From positions 127,357-191,356 of the forward strand of contig CAURED010000005.1 in the NCBI GenBank assembly GCA_963524205.1: DNA of 64,000 nt, in the 5' to 3' direction. Each line of letters opens with the position of its first letter. Position 1 is the first letter of the stretch. The translations under genes were made by a program, and so were the position numbers. This DNA comes from Aminipila sp963524205 (GTDB lineage: Bacteria > Bacillota > Clostridia > Peptostreptococcales > Anaerovoracaceae). Positions 36,890 through 45,366 of this stretch are shown in pieces. The notes under the pieces were generated by a model. The model worked only from the letters and a program-made list of their open reading frames with translations, made no database searches and was not told where the DNA came from.

Positions 36890-38086
36890 ATGGGAGAAAA
36901 AGAATTACAAAAGCTAGTGCTTCAAGGAAATGAAGCATGCGCTAAGGGTGCTATATATGCAGGATGCAGATTTTTTGCAGGCTACCCTATTACGCCTTCA
37001 ACAGAAATAATTGAACTACTTTCTGGTGAAATGCAAAAAGTAGGAGGCGCTTTCATTCAAATGGAGGATGAAATCGGATCAGCGTGTGCTATCTTAGGCG
37101 CACGATGGGGTGGTAAAAAGGCTATGACAGCAACGTCAGGACCAGGATATACATTGATGCAGGAAGCAATAGGCTTTGCTGCAGTAACAGAAACCCCAGT
37201 TGTTATTGTTAATGTCCAGAGAGGCGGCCCTTCCACAGGACAGCCGACACTTTCTTCACAACAGGACATATACCAGGCTAGATACGGAAGTCATGGAGAT
37301 TATGAAATTATATGTTTAGCCCCATCTTCAGTACAGGAAATGTATGATTTTACAGTAAGGGCTTTTGAACTGTCAGAAAAATTCAGAACACCAGTTATTT
37401 TATTGGCTGATGAAGTTGTAGGACATATGAGAGAAAAAATAGTAATTGAGGGCGGATCCAAGCAGATTAAGAGTACAAAGCAATCTTATGTTGCTTCACC
37501 TCAGGCGGACTTCTTTAAAGGAGAAAATTCTTTAGTTGAAGGACAATTACATGATGAAAACGGAAAAAGAATCGGACACTTGGCAAATAAGAGTGGCGAA
37601 TTTATTAACAACATAAATAAGAAAATTACAGACAACATCGACGAGATTACAGATATAGATACTTATTTTATGGAAGATGCAGATGTAGCTATAGTAGCTT
37701 GGGGCTCAGTATCAAGGCCATCAATGAACGCTATAAAGCTAGCAAGAGGTGTAAAGGACGATAGAATTCAGACAAAATTTAAGCCTCTAAAAGATTTGTT
37801 TAGAAAGAGTCTTCCAGAGGTCATTCAGACAGATTACAGTCATTTAAAAGTTGGGTTAATAAAGATAAATACTGTTTGGCCATTCCCAGAAGAGGAATTA
37901 AAGAGGCTGGCCAAAAATGTTGACTTAGTTATTGTACCTGAGATGAATATGGGAAAATATTGCAGAGAAGTTGAAAGAGCTTTAAAAAATAAGAGAGTAG
38001 TTTCAATGCCTAAGTGTGGTGGAGATATACACACACCAAATGAACTGTTAGATAGAATCCTTAAGGAGGTGGGTGTAAGTGAATAA
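36890..38086 (+). CDS. korA: 2-oxoacid:ferredoxin oxidoreductase alpha subunit
   Basis: The 398-residue protein has the pyrimidine-binding ThDP domain and domain II of KorA/VorB-type subunits: GCRFFAGYPITPSTEIIELL, EDEIGSACAILGARW and the TATSGPGYTLMQEAIG stretch. No fused gamma domain is present. The complex oxidatively decarboxylates a 2-oxoacid to acyl-CoA and reduces ferredoxin. Substrate may be 2-oxoglutarate or a branched 2-oxoacid; sequence alone does not settle this. It overlaps korB by 8 bases. Confidence 0.88.
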   Translation: MGEKELQKLVLQGNEACAKGAIYAGCRFFAGYPITPSTEIIELLSGEMQKVGGAFIQMEDEIGSACAILGARWGGKKAMTATSGPGYTLMQEAIGFAAVTETPVVIVNVQRGGPSTGQPTLSSQQDIYQARYGSHGDYEIICLAPSSVQEMYDFTVRAFELSEKFRTPVILLADEVVGHMREKIVIEGGSKQIKSTKQSYVASPQADFFKGENSLVEGQLHDENGKRIGHLANKSGEFINNINKKITDNIDEITDIDTYFMEDADVAIVAWGSVSRPSMNAIKLARGVKDDRIQTKFKPLKDLFRKSLPEVIQTDYSHLKVGLIKINTVWPFPEEELKRLAKNVDLVIVPEMNMGKYCREVERALKNKRVVSMPKCGGDIHTPNELLDRILKEVGVSE

Positions 38087-38891
38087 GTTATATAAAGAGT
38101 ACATAAAAACGGATTTACTTCCAACTCTTTTTTGCCCTGGATGTGGAAATGGAATAGTACAAAATGCAGCAATTAGAGCGATAGATGCTTTAGGAATTAA
38201 AGAAGACGTGGCCTGTGTGAGTGGTATAGGATGTTCATCATGGATACCTTGTTATCTTAAATTAGATGTTATGCATACGATGCACGGAAGAGCATTAGCC
38301 TTTGCAGAAGGACTTAAACTTGCTCAGCCCAAAAAGAAAATCTTGGTTTTTACAGGAGATGGAGACTGCCTTGCTATTGGAGGTAATCATTTCATACACG
38401 CAGCAAAGAGAAATATTGATTTAACAGTTGTTCTTGTAAACAACTATATATATGGAATGACTGGAGGACAAAAATCACCAGCAACTCCAGTAGGATCAGT
38501 CACAAAGACTTCTCCATTTGGTGCGATTGATATACCTATGGATGGTTGTGCAATGGCAATGGCAATGGGCGCAAGTTATGTTGCACGATGGACAACGGCC
38601 CATCCTGTTCAGATTGAAAAGGCTATTAAAGAAGGAATGGAGCATAAAGGTTTTTCTTTTATAGAAGTTCTTACTCAATGCCCGGTTCAGGCAGGAAAAA
38701 ACGTTTATGGCGAAAAAGATCCTTCTGCGATTATGAAGATGTATAAAGAAAGCACTTACATCTATAAAGAAGGGATGGAGATTCCAGAAGGAAAAACCAG
38801 AATAGGTCTTTTGAAGCACGACAAAAATGCAAAGGAATATATTGATAGAGTAGAAGAAAGATTAGCCCAGCAAGGCGTTAAGCGAGGTTAG
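38079..38891 (+). CDS. korB: 2-oxoacid:ferredoxin oxidoreductase beta subunit
   Basis: The 270-residue ThDP-binding subunit shows the cluster-proximal LFCPGCGNG, the conserved CVSGIGCSSW, and the ThDP/Mg motif GDGDCLAIGGNHFIHAAKRN ending in NNYIYGMTGGQ. It is of usual length for KorB. It begins inside the end of korA, an overlap typical of coupled subunits. The AAGGAGGTGGGTG ribosome site lies in korA. Confidence 0.9.
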   Translation: MNKLYKEYIKTDLLPTLFCPGCGNGIVQNAAIRAIDALGIKEDVACVSGIGCSSWIPCYLKLDVMHTMHGRALAFAEGLKLAQPKKKILVFTGDGDCLAIGGNHFIHAAKRNIDLTVVLVNNYIYGMTGGQKSPATPVGSVTKTSPFGAIDIPMDGCAMAMAMGASYVARWTTAHPVQIEKAIKEGMEHKGFSFIEVLTQCPVQAGKNVYGEKDPSAIMKMYKESTYIYKEGMEIPEGKTRIGLLKHDKNAKEYIDRVEERLAQQGVKRG

Positions 38892-38894
38892 AAG

Positions 38895-39107
38895 ATGGCA
38901 ACAGTTACAATTGACAAGGCATGCTGCAAAGGGTGCGATATATGCATTACAGTATGTCCCAAAAAAGTATTCATTCATTCAAAGAATAGAAATAAGTATG
39001 GAACCAATATGCCAGAGGCTGCAAATGCAAAAGAATGTGTGCAGTGTGGCATGTGTGAAAGAATGTGCCCAGATGGAGCCATTGATGTGATAGGGGAGGA
39101 ATTGTAA
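38895..39107 (+). CDS. korD: Ferredoxin-type delta subunit of the oxidoreductase
   Basis: The 70-residue protein carries two 4Fe-4S motifs, CCKGCDICITVCP and CVQCGMCERMCPDGA. It would pass electrons from the ThDP centre to free ferredoxin. It is 3 bases after korB and overlaps korC by one base (TAATG). Confidence 0.92.
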   Translation: MATVTIDKACCKGCDICITVCPKKVFIHSKNRNKYGTNMPEAANAKECVQCGMCERMCPDGAIDVIGEEL

Positions 39108-39658
39108 TGAGAATTAATGTAAGATTTTCAGGTGCAGGCGGTCAAGGTGTAATTTTATCATCTGTATTACTTGCAAAAGCATATGGCTTAGGCGAAGATT
39201 ACAACATTTCACAAACTCAGAGTTATGGCCCTGAAGCAAGAGGAGGGGCATGTAAGGCAGAAGTAGTTATTTCTGATGAGAACATTGATTACATGAAGGT
39301 TGACACTGCTGATGTATTTATTGCATTTAATCAGGCTGGTTATGAAAAGTATGGAAAGACAGTAAAAGGTGATGCAATTGTTTTGATTAACAGCACTCTC
39401 GTAGAAACTGATTCGGATAAACATTTTAGAATTCCTGCAACTGAAATTGCGGAAGAAATGGGAAAGCCTTTTGTAGTAAATATGATAATGCTTGGAGCAT
39501 TAACTAAATTACTGCCTAAGCTTCATTATCCTACAGTAGAAGCTGAAATAATGGATAACTTTGCAGCAAGTATTGCGGGTTTAAATCTAGATGCTTATGA
39601 CAGGGGCTATCAATACATGGCGAAACAATTAGAAGAAAGAAATAAGCAAAGTGCTTAA
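39107..39658 (+). CDS. korC: 2-oxoacid:ferredoxin oxidoreductase gamma subunit
   Basis: The 183-residue CoA-binding gamma subunit begins NVRFSGAGGQGVILSSVLLAKA and has the TQSYGPEARGGACKAEVVIS motif of POR_gamma domains. It completes a four-gene operon in the order alpha, beta, delta, gamma. A GAGGAA site lies at the end of korD. It is followed by a terminator. Confidence 0.92.
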   Translation: MRINVRFSGAGGQGVILSSVLLAKAYGLGEDYNISQTQSYGPEARGGACKAEVVISDENIDYMKVDTADVFIAFNQAGYEKYGKTVKGDAIVLINSTLVETDSDKHFRIPATEIAEEMGKPFVVNMIMLGALTKLLPKLHYPTVEAEIMDNFAASIAGLNLDAYDRGYQYMAKQLEERNKQSA

Positions 39659-39681
39659 AAAACTATAAATCAGGTAAACCT

Positions 39682-39727
39682 TAGACTGTAAATGAGAAAT
39701 ATTTAAATCTTGTTTACAGTCTTTTTC
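39682..39727 (+). terminator. Terminator of the kor operon
   Basis: AGACTGTAAA pairs with TTTACAGTCT, has a long AT-rich loop, and is followed by T5. Confidence 0.78.
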
Positions 39728-39756
39728 ATATTAATAAAGCTTTATACGCAGCATAC

Positions 39757-39786
39757 TTGCGAAATTCGTTCAATATATGGTAAAAT
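39757..39786 (+). promoter_or_regulatory. Promoter of the DtxR-like gene
   Basis: TTGCGA (39757-39762), an 18-nt spacer, and TAAAAT (39781-39786). Confidence 0.5.
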
Positions 39787-39818
39787 AGAAATACTAATGA
39801 AATGTCGGAGGTGATATT

Positions 39819-40187
39819 ATGGCAATTTATGAGTCTGGGGAAGACTATTTGGAAACAATTTTAGTACTCCACAAAAGAAATGATATAGTTCGTTCCATTG
39901 ATGTGGCATCGGAATTAGGGTTTTCAAAGCCTAGTGTTAGCAGGGCTATGAGCATACTGAAAAAAGATGGTTATATTTATATGGACGAGAGAGGCCATAT
40001 AACCCTTTCTGACGTAGGCCAGACGGCTGCGCAGAGTATCTATGAAAGACACAATAATATATCTCAGTTCTTAATGGAGATTCTTGGTGTTAGTGAGGAA
40101 AATGCATTGAAGGATGCTTGCAGGATAGAGCATGATTTATCTAATGAAACTTATGGAAAAATTTGTGAAGCACTCGTTAACAAATAA
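39819..40187 (+). CDS. Short DtxR/MntR-type metal-dependent regulator
   Basis: The 122-residue protein has the MntR-like winged HTH (YLETILVLHKRNDIVRSIDVASELGFSKPSVSRAMSILKK, with wing GHITLSDVG) and the dimerisation helix with likely metal ligands in CRIEHDLSNETYGKI. The C-terminal SH3-like FeoA domain of DtxR is absent, as in MntR. GGAGGTGAT lies 6 nt before the ATG. The metal (Mn, Fe or other) and targets are unknown; alr follows 174 bases later. Confidence 0.86.
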   Translation: MAIYESGEDYLETILVLHKRNDIVRSIDVASELGFSKPSVSRAMSILKKDGYIYMDERGHITLSDVGQTAAQSIYERHNNISQFLMEILGVSEENALKDACRIEHDLSNETYGKICEALVNK

Positions 40188-40204
40188 ATTTAATATATAA
40201 AAAC

Positions 40205-40332
40205 TGGAGATTCTCGAGGCCGATCCCTTCGGGAATTTCTCTATAGTTTGAAGACTTGCTCGTATCAAGGATACGGCACGCAGGTCTCATACAGAAATTT
40301 CAGCAGCTTTAGCTGCAAGAAATTTTTCAGTT
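40205..40332 (+). ncRNA. Structured RNA in the alr leader, copy A of a repeated element
   Basis: A first hairpin has arms GAGA/TCTC with an inner TCCC/GGGA stem (40207-40245). A second domain has outer stem AGACTTGC/GCAGGTCT enclosing hairpin CGTATC-AAG-GATACG, with an unpaired GCAC on the 3' side only. It is followed by ATACAGAAATTTCAGCAG and a terminator-like stem GCAGC-TTTA-GCTGC flanked by AAATTT arms and T5. The second domain recurs at 52884-52967 with compensatory base changes. It could be an attenuator or riboswitch-like leader for alr. I match it to no known family. Confidence 0.55.
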
Positions 40333-40361
40333 GGTGTAGAACCGAAAGAAAGGATTGAAAA

Positions 40362-41498
40362 ATGTTAAAGGAAGCAATTAGACCAGTATGGGCAGAAATT
40401 AATTTATCAAATTTAGACTATAATATTAAGAACATAATAGCTAAGGCTGGAGCTGATAAGGAGATAATCGGAGTGATTAAGGCTGATGCATACGGACATG
40501 GATCAGTACAAGTTGCCAAAGTCCTTATGGAAAATGGTGTTAGTACTTTTGCTATTGCCACACTACAGGAGGCGGTTACTCTTAGAGAAGCAGGCATTAC
40601 AGAGGAAATTATAATGCTGGGATTAACACCTGATATGTATGCTGATGCAATTGTTAAATATGACATCACACCTGTTGTTTGCAGCTCAGAAAATGCCAAG
40701 GCTATTTCGGAAGAAGCAAAGGCGAAAGGAAAGATAGTAAAGGGGCTTATTGCGGTAGATACAGGCATGGGACGTATTGGATATCTTTCAGATGATGATA
40801 GTGCAGTAGAAGATGTTAAGAAAATATCAGCACTCTCAAACTTTAAGATTAAAGGAATGTTTTCACATATGGCTACTGCTGATGCGTTTGATAAGAATTT
40901 TTCAAAGACTCAAGAGGAAAGATACCTGGGTTTTTATGAAAAACTAAAATCAGCAGGAATTAGTGTACCTTTCAGAACTTTTGCAAATAGTGCATCAATA
41001 ATGGAAATTCCATCTGTCCACTATGACGCAGTCAGACCAGGAATTATTCTTTATGGATGCTACCCTTCGGATGAGGTTGATAAGAATCAGCTTTCAATTA
41101 AACCAGTTATGTCAGTTAAAGCAAACATCGTTCATCTGAAGAAGGTTGGTAAAGATTTCTCCGTGGGTTATGGAAGAAAATTTATATCTGAAAGAGAAAG
41201 TTTAATAGCTACTATAGCTTTAGGTTATGCAGACGGATACCCGAGACCATATTCAGCTCAGGCAAAGGTTATTGTAAATGGTGTAATAGCACCAATTGCA
41301 GGAAATATCTGCATGGACCAGTGTATGATTGATGTTACAGATGTACCCGATGTAAAAGTTGGAGATGAAGTAATAATCATGGGCAGCGATGGAAAGAATA
41401 CTATTTTAGCAGATGATATCGCAAAGGCAACTGGAACAATTAACTATGAAATTGTATGTGCTTTTGGACAACGACTGCCAAAAGTATATGTGAAATAG
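40362..41498 (+). CDS. alr: Alanine racemase
   Basis: The 378-residue PLP enzyme interconverts L- and D-alanine for peptidoglycan. The PLP lysine lies in IGVIKADAYGHGS; the catalytic tyrosine region is SVGYGRKFISERES; and the C-terminal beta domain has GNICMDQCMIDVTD. An AAAGGATTG ribosome site is present. It lies behind a structured leader and 16 bases before an amidohydrolase gene. Confidence 0.96.
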   Translation: MLKEAIRPVWAEINLSNLDYNIKNIIAKAGADKEIIGVIKADAYGHGSVQVAKVLMENGVSTFAIATLQEAVTLREAGITEEIIMLGLTPDMYADAIVKYDITPVVCSSENAKAISEEAKAKGKIVKGLIAVDTGMGRIGYLSDDDSAVEDVKKISALSNFKIKGMFSHMATADAFDKNFSKTQEERYLGFYEKLKSAGISVPFRTFANSASIMEIPSVHYDAVRPGIILYGCYPSDEVDKNQLSIKPVMSVKANIVHLKKVGKDFSVGYGRKFISERESLIATIALGYADGYPRPYSAQAKVIVNGVIAPIAGNICMDQCMIDVTDVPDVKVGDEVIIMGSDGKNTILADDIAKATGTINYEIVCAFGQRLPKVYVK

Positions 41499-41514
41499 AA
41501 GAGGTAAACAATAG

Positions 41515-42948
41515 ATGGTTTTTGGATTATTTAAAAAGGATCGGACAGCGGATGCTGTATTTATAAACGGCAATATATATACGCAAGATGCAGATATGCC
41601 TTGGGCTGAAGCTGTGGCCTGTAAGGATGGAGAAATTATATATGTGGGAAACAGCCAGGAAGCAGAAAGGGTTATCGGGTCTGATACTTATGTGGTAGAT
41701 TTAGCAGGTAAATATATGTTACCAGGCCTGATTAATACTCATAGCCATCCTGCACTTCGGATTTTTGAGGATACTTATATTCCAATTCCTGAAAATCAGG
41801 ATATAGATGATATATTGGGATTGATGTCTGATTATATTTTAAATAACCCGGAAGAACAAATATATTTTGGATATGGATTTGGTAACAATGTTTTAAAAGA
41901 GCTGACTCAGGAAGAGGCTAGTGCTAAACTTGATCAAATCTGTATGGATAAACCCGTAATGCTTATGAGTAATGGTGAGGCTACACTTTGGGTAAACAAT
42001 TGTGCGCTTGAACAGGCCAGAGCAGCGGCTCAAGAGGATGGAGTTCTAAATATTTCAATAGAATATTTTTTGCAAGTGGTATCACATTTTGACTACGAAG
42101 AGCTTCAAAATAAAACTGTAGGACTGGCTTCAGAATATTGTTCAAGAGGATTTACAAGTATTTTTAATGCAGGTGCCCCTGAATTTATGGATAATTTTTA
42201 TCAGGACGTCATTATTAATATGCATCAGCAGGACATGATTAAGCAAAGGCATTTTGGAAGTTTACGGGTTGCTCGAAATATAAAACTAGAGACTGTCATA
42301 AATCGTCTTATGCAGAAAAAAACAAACACCACAGAATTAGATGACTATGTTCATTGCAATACTTTGAAAATAACTCTCAGCAGAGAAGGGAACTTTGAAG
42401 GAATAGACACCGAGAATCTAAGAAAACTGTTGGAAGAGGTTTCTGACAGAGGGTTTGATGTACACATGGATATTTTGGATAGAAAAGCTTTTATGGAATG
42501 CATGGAAAGCATTACAGCAATTAGAAATGCAGGATACAGAAAAAATAATTTTATAATAGCCTGTGATGCAGAGATTCGAAAAGATAGTGTAGATTTTTGT
42601 TTGGGTGAAATGTGTCTGGATAATGTTTTTTTCCAGCCCTCCACTAGATGTGAACCTTCAAATGAATATGCGGCAATTGAAGGAGCTTCAAGTGTTGAAG
42701 AAATTTTGGACCGGTTTACAATGGATGCTGCAGTATCACTTGGAGTTAGTGACAAGCTTGGGTCAATCGAAGTCGGAAAGTATGCAGACTTTGCCGTCTT
42801 TGAGGAAAATCCTTTTGATGTAATAAAAACCGCTATGTTCAAAAAACTTTCAGCCGATATGACTATTTTGGCGGGACGTGTTGTATATGATGTAGAAGAA
42901 GATAACATGCAGGAATGGTACAATTTAATGAGCGGCATGCAGCTTTAA
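41515..42948 (+). CDS. Amidohydrolase family protein (YtcJ-like)
   Basis: The 477-residue protein begins FINGNIYTQDADMPWAEAVAC and has LPGLINTHSHPALR, in which the usual HxH metal site reads HSH. The C-terminal SIEVGKYADFAVFEENPFDV closes the composite domain. Much of the barrel is diverged, with few further metal ligands clear; the family-typical His pair after strand 5 is not obvious. It follows alr by 16 bases and is likely in the same transcript. The substrate is unknown. Confidence 0.82.
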   Translation: MVFGLFKKDRTADAVFINGNIYTQDADMPWAEAVACKDGEIIYVGNSQEAERVIGSDTYVVDLAGKYMLPGLINTHSHPALRIFEDTYIPIPENQDIDDILGLMSDYILNNPEEQIYFGYGFGNNVLKELTQEEASAKLDQICMDKPVMLMSNGEATLWVNNCALEQARAAAQEDGVLNISIEYFLQVVSHFDYEELQNKTVGLASEYCSRGFTSIFNAGAPEFMDNFYQDVIINMHQQDMIKQRHFGSLRVARNIKLETVINRLMQKKTNTTELDDYVHCNTLKITLSREGNFEGIDTENLRKLLEEVSDRGFDVHMDILDRKAFMECMESITAIRNAGYRKNNFIIACDAEIRKDSVDFCLGEMCLDNVFFQPSTRCEPSNEYAAIEGASSVEEILDRFTMDAAVSLGVSDKLGSIEVGKYADFAVFEENPFDVIKTAMFKKLSADMTILAGRVVYDVEEDNMQEWYNLMSGMQL

Positions 42949-42966
42949 GCTGCTGCCGTTTTTTAT
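42932..42966 (+). terminator. Terminator overlapping the end of the amidohydrolase gene
   Basis: GCGGCATGCAGC pairs with GCTGCTGCCGT; the stop codon lies in the loop, and T6 follows. Confidence 0.85.
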
Positions 42967-43007
42967 TACAGAAAACCTAACGAAATTTCTTTCTTCTTAT
43001 TTATGTA

Positions 43008-43889
43008 TTAGTAAAGAGTAAAACATAAATTTATATCAACAATATGATTAATTCCATCAACATAGCCTGCATTTGTATACTGCCACATTTTAAAATCATA
43101 TGGGAAACTTGGACAATCTGCATATTGAGCCAGCCAAATGTCGTATTTTATAATTTGTGTAAGATCATAATAATCTGTAAGCCAGGAAGCATTACCATAT
43201 ACCATGGGAATATAACCTGCATCTTCTATACGATTACAAAAAGCCATTGCTATATTAGTACGTTGTTCCCGTGTTAAGTTATAAGTTCGGTGATCTGATG
43301 ATGAAATTTCTTCTAAATCAAACACAATAGGAAAAGAAATATCATAACCCGAAATGTTTTGCAAAACAAATTCGGCTTCTTCTATTGCTTCATCCTCTGT
43401 AATGGCCTGAGAGAAGAAATAAGCGCCGACTTTAAGCCCTGCATCAATGGACTGATGCATATTTTGAATAAACTTTTCGTCTATAGTAATTATTCCACTT
43501 TCGTAACCCCGGTAACCTACTCTTAACATGGCATAGGAAATTCCAGAAGCTTTCACCTTTGCCCAGTCAATATCTCCTTGATAACGGGAGACATCTATCC
43601 CTTGCATAGCCTCATAACCCTTTGCATCAGCATATTCAACTCGATCAGATGTAATTGAAAGGTTGTCCCAGTTATAATTATGCAAAGGCACATCTTTATA
43701 AGGATCATCAACAGAGTCTGTTGTGGCAGATACTTCGGTATTATTTAAAATTAAACTAAATAAATCACTTATATGTAGATGCCAAAGACAAAAAATAAAT
43801 ATAAAGATTAAAATAATTTTAAAGGGTGTGAAAGATTTTTTAGTTTTCCTCTTCTTTGTTCGGCGAGATTTTGTTTCTTCATATGTCAT
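43008..43889 (-). CDS. GH25 muramidase with N-terminal membrane anchor
   Basis: The 293-residue protein has a very basic N-terminus (KSRRTKKRKTKK), a hydrophobic anchor at about residues 25-45, and then a GH25 lysozyme domain: GIDVSRYQGDIDWAKVKASG, YRVGYRG-like strand MLRVGYRGYES, and catalytic Asp/Glu in FPIVFDLEE. The end is ...HIVDINLCF. It should cleave peptidoglycan outside the membrane. AGGAGT is 7 nt before the ATG. It is transcribed alone, toward alr. Confidence 0.9.
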   Translation of the reverse strand: MTYEETKSRRTKKRKTKKSFTPFKIILIFIFIFCLWHLHISDLFSLILNNTEVSATTDSVDDPYKDVPLHNYNWDNLSITSDRVEYADAKGYEAMQGIDVSRYQGDIDWAKVKASGISYAMLRVGYRGYESGIITIDEKFIQNMHQSIDAGLKVGAYFFSQAITEDEAIEEAEFVLQNISGYDISFPIVFDLEEISSSDHRTYNLTREQRTNIAMAFCNRIEDAGYIPMVYGNASWLTDYYDLTQIIKYDIWLAQYADCPSFPYDFKMWQYTNAGYVDGINHIVDINLCFTLY

Positions 43890-44052
43890 AGATCATACTC
43901 CTAATAATTGTGCAGCTTATATAATAATAACTTTAGTATATATTTACTATATAGGAGAATTGTTAAGAATAAAGGGAGTTTCTCTTAAGAAATTCTTAAG
44001 GATTTCAATAAATTTTACATAAAATCTACACATAATCATCACAATTATTGTC

Positions 44053-44185
44053 TATAATAATTCTTGTAGGGGATTATTGGGACCCTGAAATATGCATTTC
44101 AATTTGGAAATGCAGGTTTCCTTCTTTTATTAGATACACACACACTAAAGAAAAACCTCCCGCTCGGTTGGGAGGTTTTTCTTTT
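44053..44185 (+). ncRNA. Candidate small RNA between the muramidase and the phage-type repressor
   Basis: A TATAAT at 44053-44058 is followed by about 120 nt that contain a strong hairpin (arms GCATTTC and GAAATGC extended by GAAA and TTTC at 44087-44122) and ends at an efficient terminator (44149-44182). No reading frame of note lies inside. The -35 region is weak, so activity is unproven. Confidence 0.4.
44149..44182. terminator. Bidirectional terminator
   Basis: GAAAAACCTCCC pairs perfectly with GGGAGGTTTTTC around an 8-nt loop; T runs exist on both strands. It would end the XRE-type gene (minus strand) and any small transcript from the left. Confidence 0.88.
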
Positions 44186-44206
44186 TTTGTTTAATAGATA
44201 GAATGG

Positions 44207-44608
44207 TCAGATTTTCCTATCATTTTCTTCATTTAGGTTTTTCCATAACTTTTTAAAGAGACCTTCAAGAATAATCTCTTCATCTTCTGTCATTTCAAGT
44301 ATAGTAGATAATAAAGTCTTTTTAAAATTCTGCTTATTATCAAGCAGTCGTGCTGTGAGAGCTACAATTTTTTGATCCTGTGTCATGTCAATAAACATTT
44401 GGCCTTCACCATTGAGCAGCCAGTTCTCTGAGACACCAAATTCCTTGCAAATCAAAAGAATGCTTCTGTCTGCAACTCTGCGAAGATTATTTTCATACAT
44501 TCCAATAGCAGTTTGTTTTAATCCAATACGCTCACCAAATTCAGTCTGATTCATCTTTAGTTCTTTTCTAAGCTCTTTAATTCGCTCTCCTATGGGCAAC
44601 TTAATCAC
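44207..44608 (-). CDS. Phage-type XRE repressor
   Basis: The protein has 133 residues from the GTG at 44608; a TTG at 44599 is better spaced from AGGTAGGTGAT and may be the true start, giving 130 residues. The HTH_3 domain is at the N-terminus (IGERIKELRKELKMNQTEFGERIGLKQTAIGMYENN), with the segment VSENWLLNGEGQMF common in phage repressors. The C-terminal helical part likely dimerises; no peptidase domain is present. It is divergent from a sigma-like activator. Confidence 0.85.
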   Translation of the reverse strand: MIKLPIGERIKELRKELKMNQTEFGERIGLKQTAIGMYENNLRRVADRSILLICKEFGVSENWLLNGEGQMFIDMTQDQKIVALTARLLDNKQNFKKTLLSTILEMTEDEEIILEGLFKKLWKNLNEENDRKI

Positions 44609-44649
44609 CTACCTTTTTATATTATATAGTATCATGCCAAATACCACGT

Positions 44650-44700
44650 TGCAATATTTTGTTACACCTTATTGACAATATTATTGCATTGAGCTATTAT
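44650..44700 (+). promoter_or_regulatory. Promoter and likely repressor operator of the phage-derived cassette
   Basis: TTGACA (44672-44677) and TATTAT (44695-44700) are spaced by 17 nt. The motif TTGCAATATT (44650-44659) recurs in near-inverted form as AATATTATTGCA (44676-44687), overlapping the -35, and ATATATTGCAA follows at 44701-44711. A minus-strand promoter for the repressor (TTGCAA, 17 nt, TACTAT) shares the left motif. Such overlap is expected for a divergent repressor/activator switch. Confidence 0.55.
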
Positions 44701-44805
44701 ATATATTGCAAAGAGGTATCGTTAAAAGGGAGTATGGTACTTTGATGAAGACATAAACGCATAAAATCAGTAATTGTAAAGGGATTAGAAGGAGGATGAA
44801 TAGTA

Positions 44806-45246
44806 ATGTTTGATAAGTACATTAATTTTAACAGGGTAGTAGAGGATATGATTCGAAACAGGGAAGATAATCTTGCTGCATTAAAGTCTCTAAAAGAACA
44901 ATATGAAGAGATTGTAAATGATGAGGGGCTAAAGTCTGTTCAATCTGATAAAGAACATGTACAAAAAGGAATTGCAAATGATGCAATTATAAATCTTATT
45001 ATTCAGAAAGAGACTGTAGAAAAAAGAATGGAGGATTTAGAGGCAGAGAAAAAGGTATATGATCACGCATGGCAAAATCTTACGGAGGAGGAAAAACGAA
45101 TATTGCAAGTATTTTATACAATGGGTATAAAAAAGCGTCAGGATGCTGTAGATATACTGTGTGAAGAACTGGAAAGAGAACCTGCGACTATTTATAGGAA
45201 AAAAGACGAAGCGGTAAGCAGGTTTAAAAAACTGCTTTTTGGTTAA
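44806..45246 (+). CDS. Phage-type sigma-region-4-like transcription activator
   Basis: The 146-residue protein has a long N-terminal helical/coiled-coil part (residues 1-90) and an HTH at the C-terminus resembling sigma-70 region 4: NLTEEEKRILQVFYTMG, then REPATIYRKKDEAVSRFKKLL. This is the layout of ArpU/RinA/DUF1492-like late regulators of Gram-positive phages. GGAGGATGA lies before the ATG. It likely turns on the genes to its right. A terminator follows at 45331. Confidence 0.72.
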   Translation: MFDKYINFNRVVEDMIRNREDNLAALKSLKEQYEEIVNDEGLKSVQSDKEHVQKGIANDAIINLIIQKETVEKRMEDLEAEKKVYDHAWQNLTEEEKRILQVFYTMGIKKRQDAVDILCEELEREPATIYRKKDEAVSRFKKLLFG

Positions 45247-45330
45247 ATGAGAAATAGTTGAGAAGACATACTACTTTTCCAGTGATAATATGGTATCAAG
45301 TTAAGTAGTAAAAACTACATAACTTCATAA

Positions 45331-45366
45331 GAAGACCTTACTGTTAACTACAGAAGGTCTTTTTTC
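45331..45366 (+). terminator. Terminator after the sigma-like gene
   Basis: AGAAGACCTT pairs with AAGGTCTTTTTTC around a 14-nt loop. It separates the regulator from the fibre gene, so the latter needs its own promoter or readthrough. Confidence 0.78.
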
